Shown here piece after piece: positions 36,521 through 36,583 of a stretch of 36,583 bases of DNA. Origin of the DNA: a virus; IMG/VR virus record IMGVR_UViG_3300005663_000127, positions 1-36,583 of that record; one strand, given 5' to 3'. The position numbers and the translations under genes were made by a program. A model generated the notes under the pieces. That model worked only from the letters and a program-made list of their open reading frames with translations. It did not search any database and was not told the origin of the DNA. Numbering within the stretch: the stretch's first letter is position 1; each line of letters opens with the position of its first letter.

Positions 36521-36583
36521 ATGAGTAGAATACAAAATATGGGTGTGGGTGCCTATGATGTTGGTTGCCGCACTAAACGAGTT
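36521..36583 (+). CDS. Start of next virion gene (partial, 21 residues)
   Basis: AGGAG stands before ATG 36521. Only MSRIQNMGVGAYDVGCRTKR and one more residue are in the window; the gene runs off the end. Being after the capsid gene it is probably a head-to-tail or head-decoration gene, but the fragment is too short to name. Confidence 0.6.
   Translation, partial: MSRIQNMGVGAYDVGCRTKRV

Overview
The window looks like most of one tailed-phage genome (Caudoviricetes, uncultured, environmental type; AT-rich). It carries a large terminase, portal protein, scaffold-like protein and major capsid protein, a family A DNA polymerase, a D5-type primase-helicase, a Sak4-like ATPase, several nucleases, and dozens of tiny overlapping genes. 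No integrase, repressor, rRNA or complete tRNA is visible. Nothing identifies the host firmly. A 64-residue protein resembling the RecG wedge domain, and Tat- and lipoprotein-type signals, show only that the host is a bacterium.

Layout. (1) 1-3257, rightward: the 3' end of a very large virion or ejection-type protein and a 49-residue holin-like membrane protein. (2) 3250-19759, leftward: small genes and a lipoprotein, then replication and recombination genes: primase-helicase, a candidate structured RNA, possible ssDNA-binding protein, SEC-C protein, an HNH homing endonuclease inserted over the start of the SEC-C gene, AAA ATPase, HD phosphohydrolase, Cas4/RecB-like nuclease, VRR-NUC nuclease, Tat-signal protein, DNA polymerase, DUF7448-like protein, a second HNH gene, metallophosphoesterase, deoxyribosyltransferase-like and Nmad1-like proteins, and a sigma-region-4-like HTH protein. 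(3) 19841-26597, leftward: a RecG-wedge mini-protein, a second HTH paralogue, and an accessory belt of very small genes, many with zinc-ribbon cysteines. These are read from at least four consensus sigma-70-type promoters, all facing left. (4) 25512-26311: about 0.8 kb with almost no coding, holding eight exact TACCCAGAC/GTCTGGGTA sites around a very AT-rich stretch, a candidate origin or operator array. (5) 27054-36583, rightward: a GroES-domain fusion, small genes, a probable small terminase, a gene with a 21-A homopolymer, TerL, PGDYG-type protein, portal, FmdB-like zinc ribbon, scaffold, major capsid protein and the start of the next virion gene.

How it fits together. The right end runs into virion genes and the left end begins inside one, so the window reads naturally as a circularly permuted genome opened inside the virion operon, with tail genes missing. 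A 36-base element, identical at 34 positions, lies in front of both the leftward HTH gene (19765-19800) and the rightward virion operon (26972-27007). It is not a sigma-70 promoter and is the best candidate for a phage-specific signal that couples the two arms.

Most striking for a second look: the duplicated 36-base element; the TACCCAGAC array; a 103-nt RNA at 7700-7802 whose inner part has the geometry of a tRNA acceptor plus T arm; the HNH insertion with a synonymously recoded duplicate start; the 21-A run splitting a gene into two frames; and a hairpin with tandem G-A mismatches found twice. All names rest on reading motifs by eye; no database search was possible.
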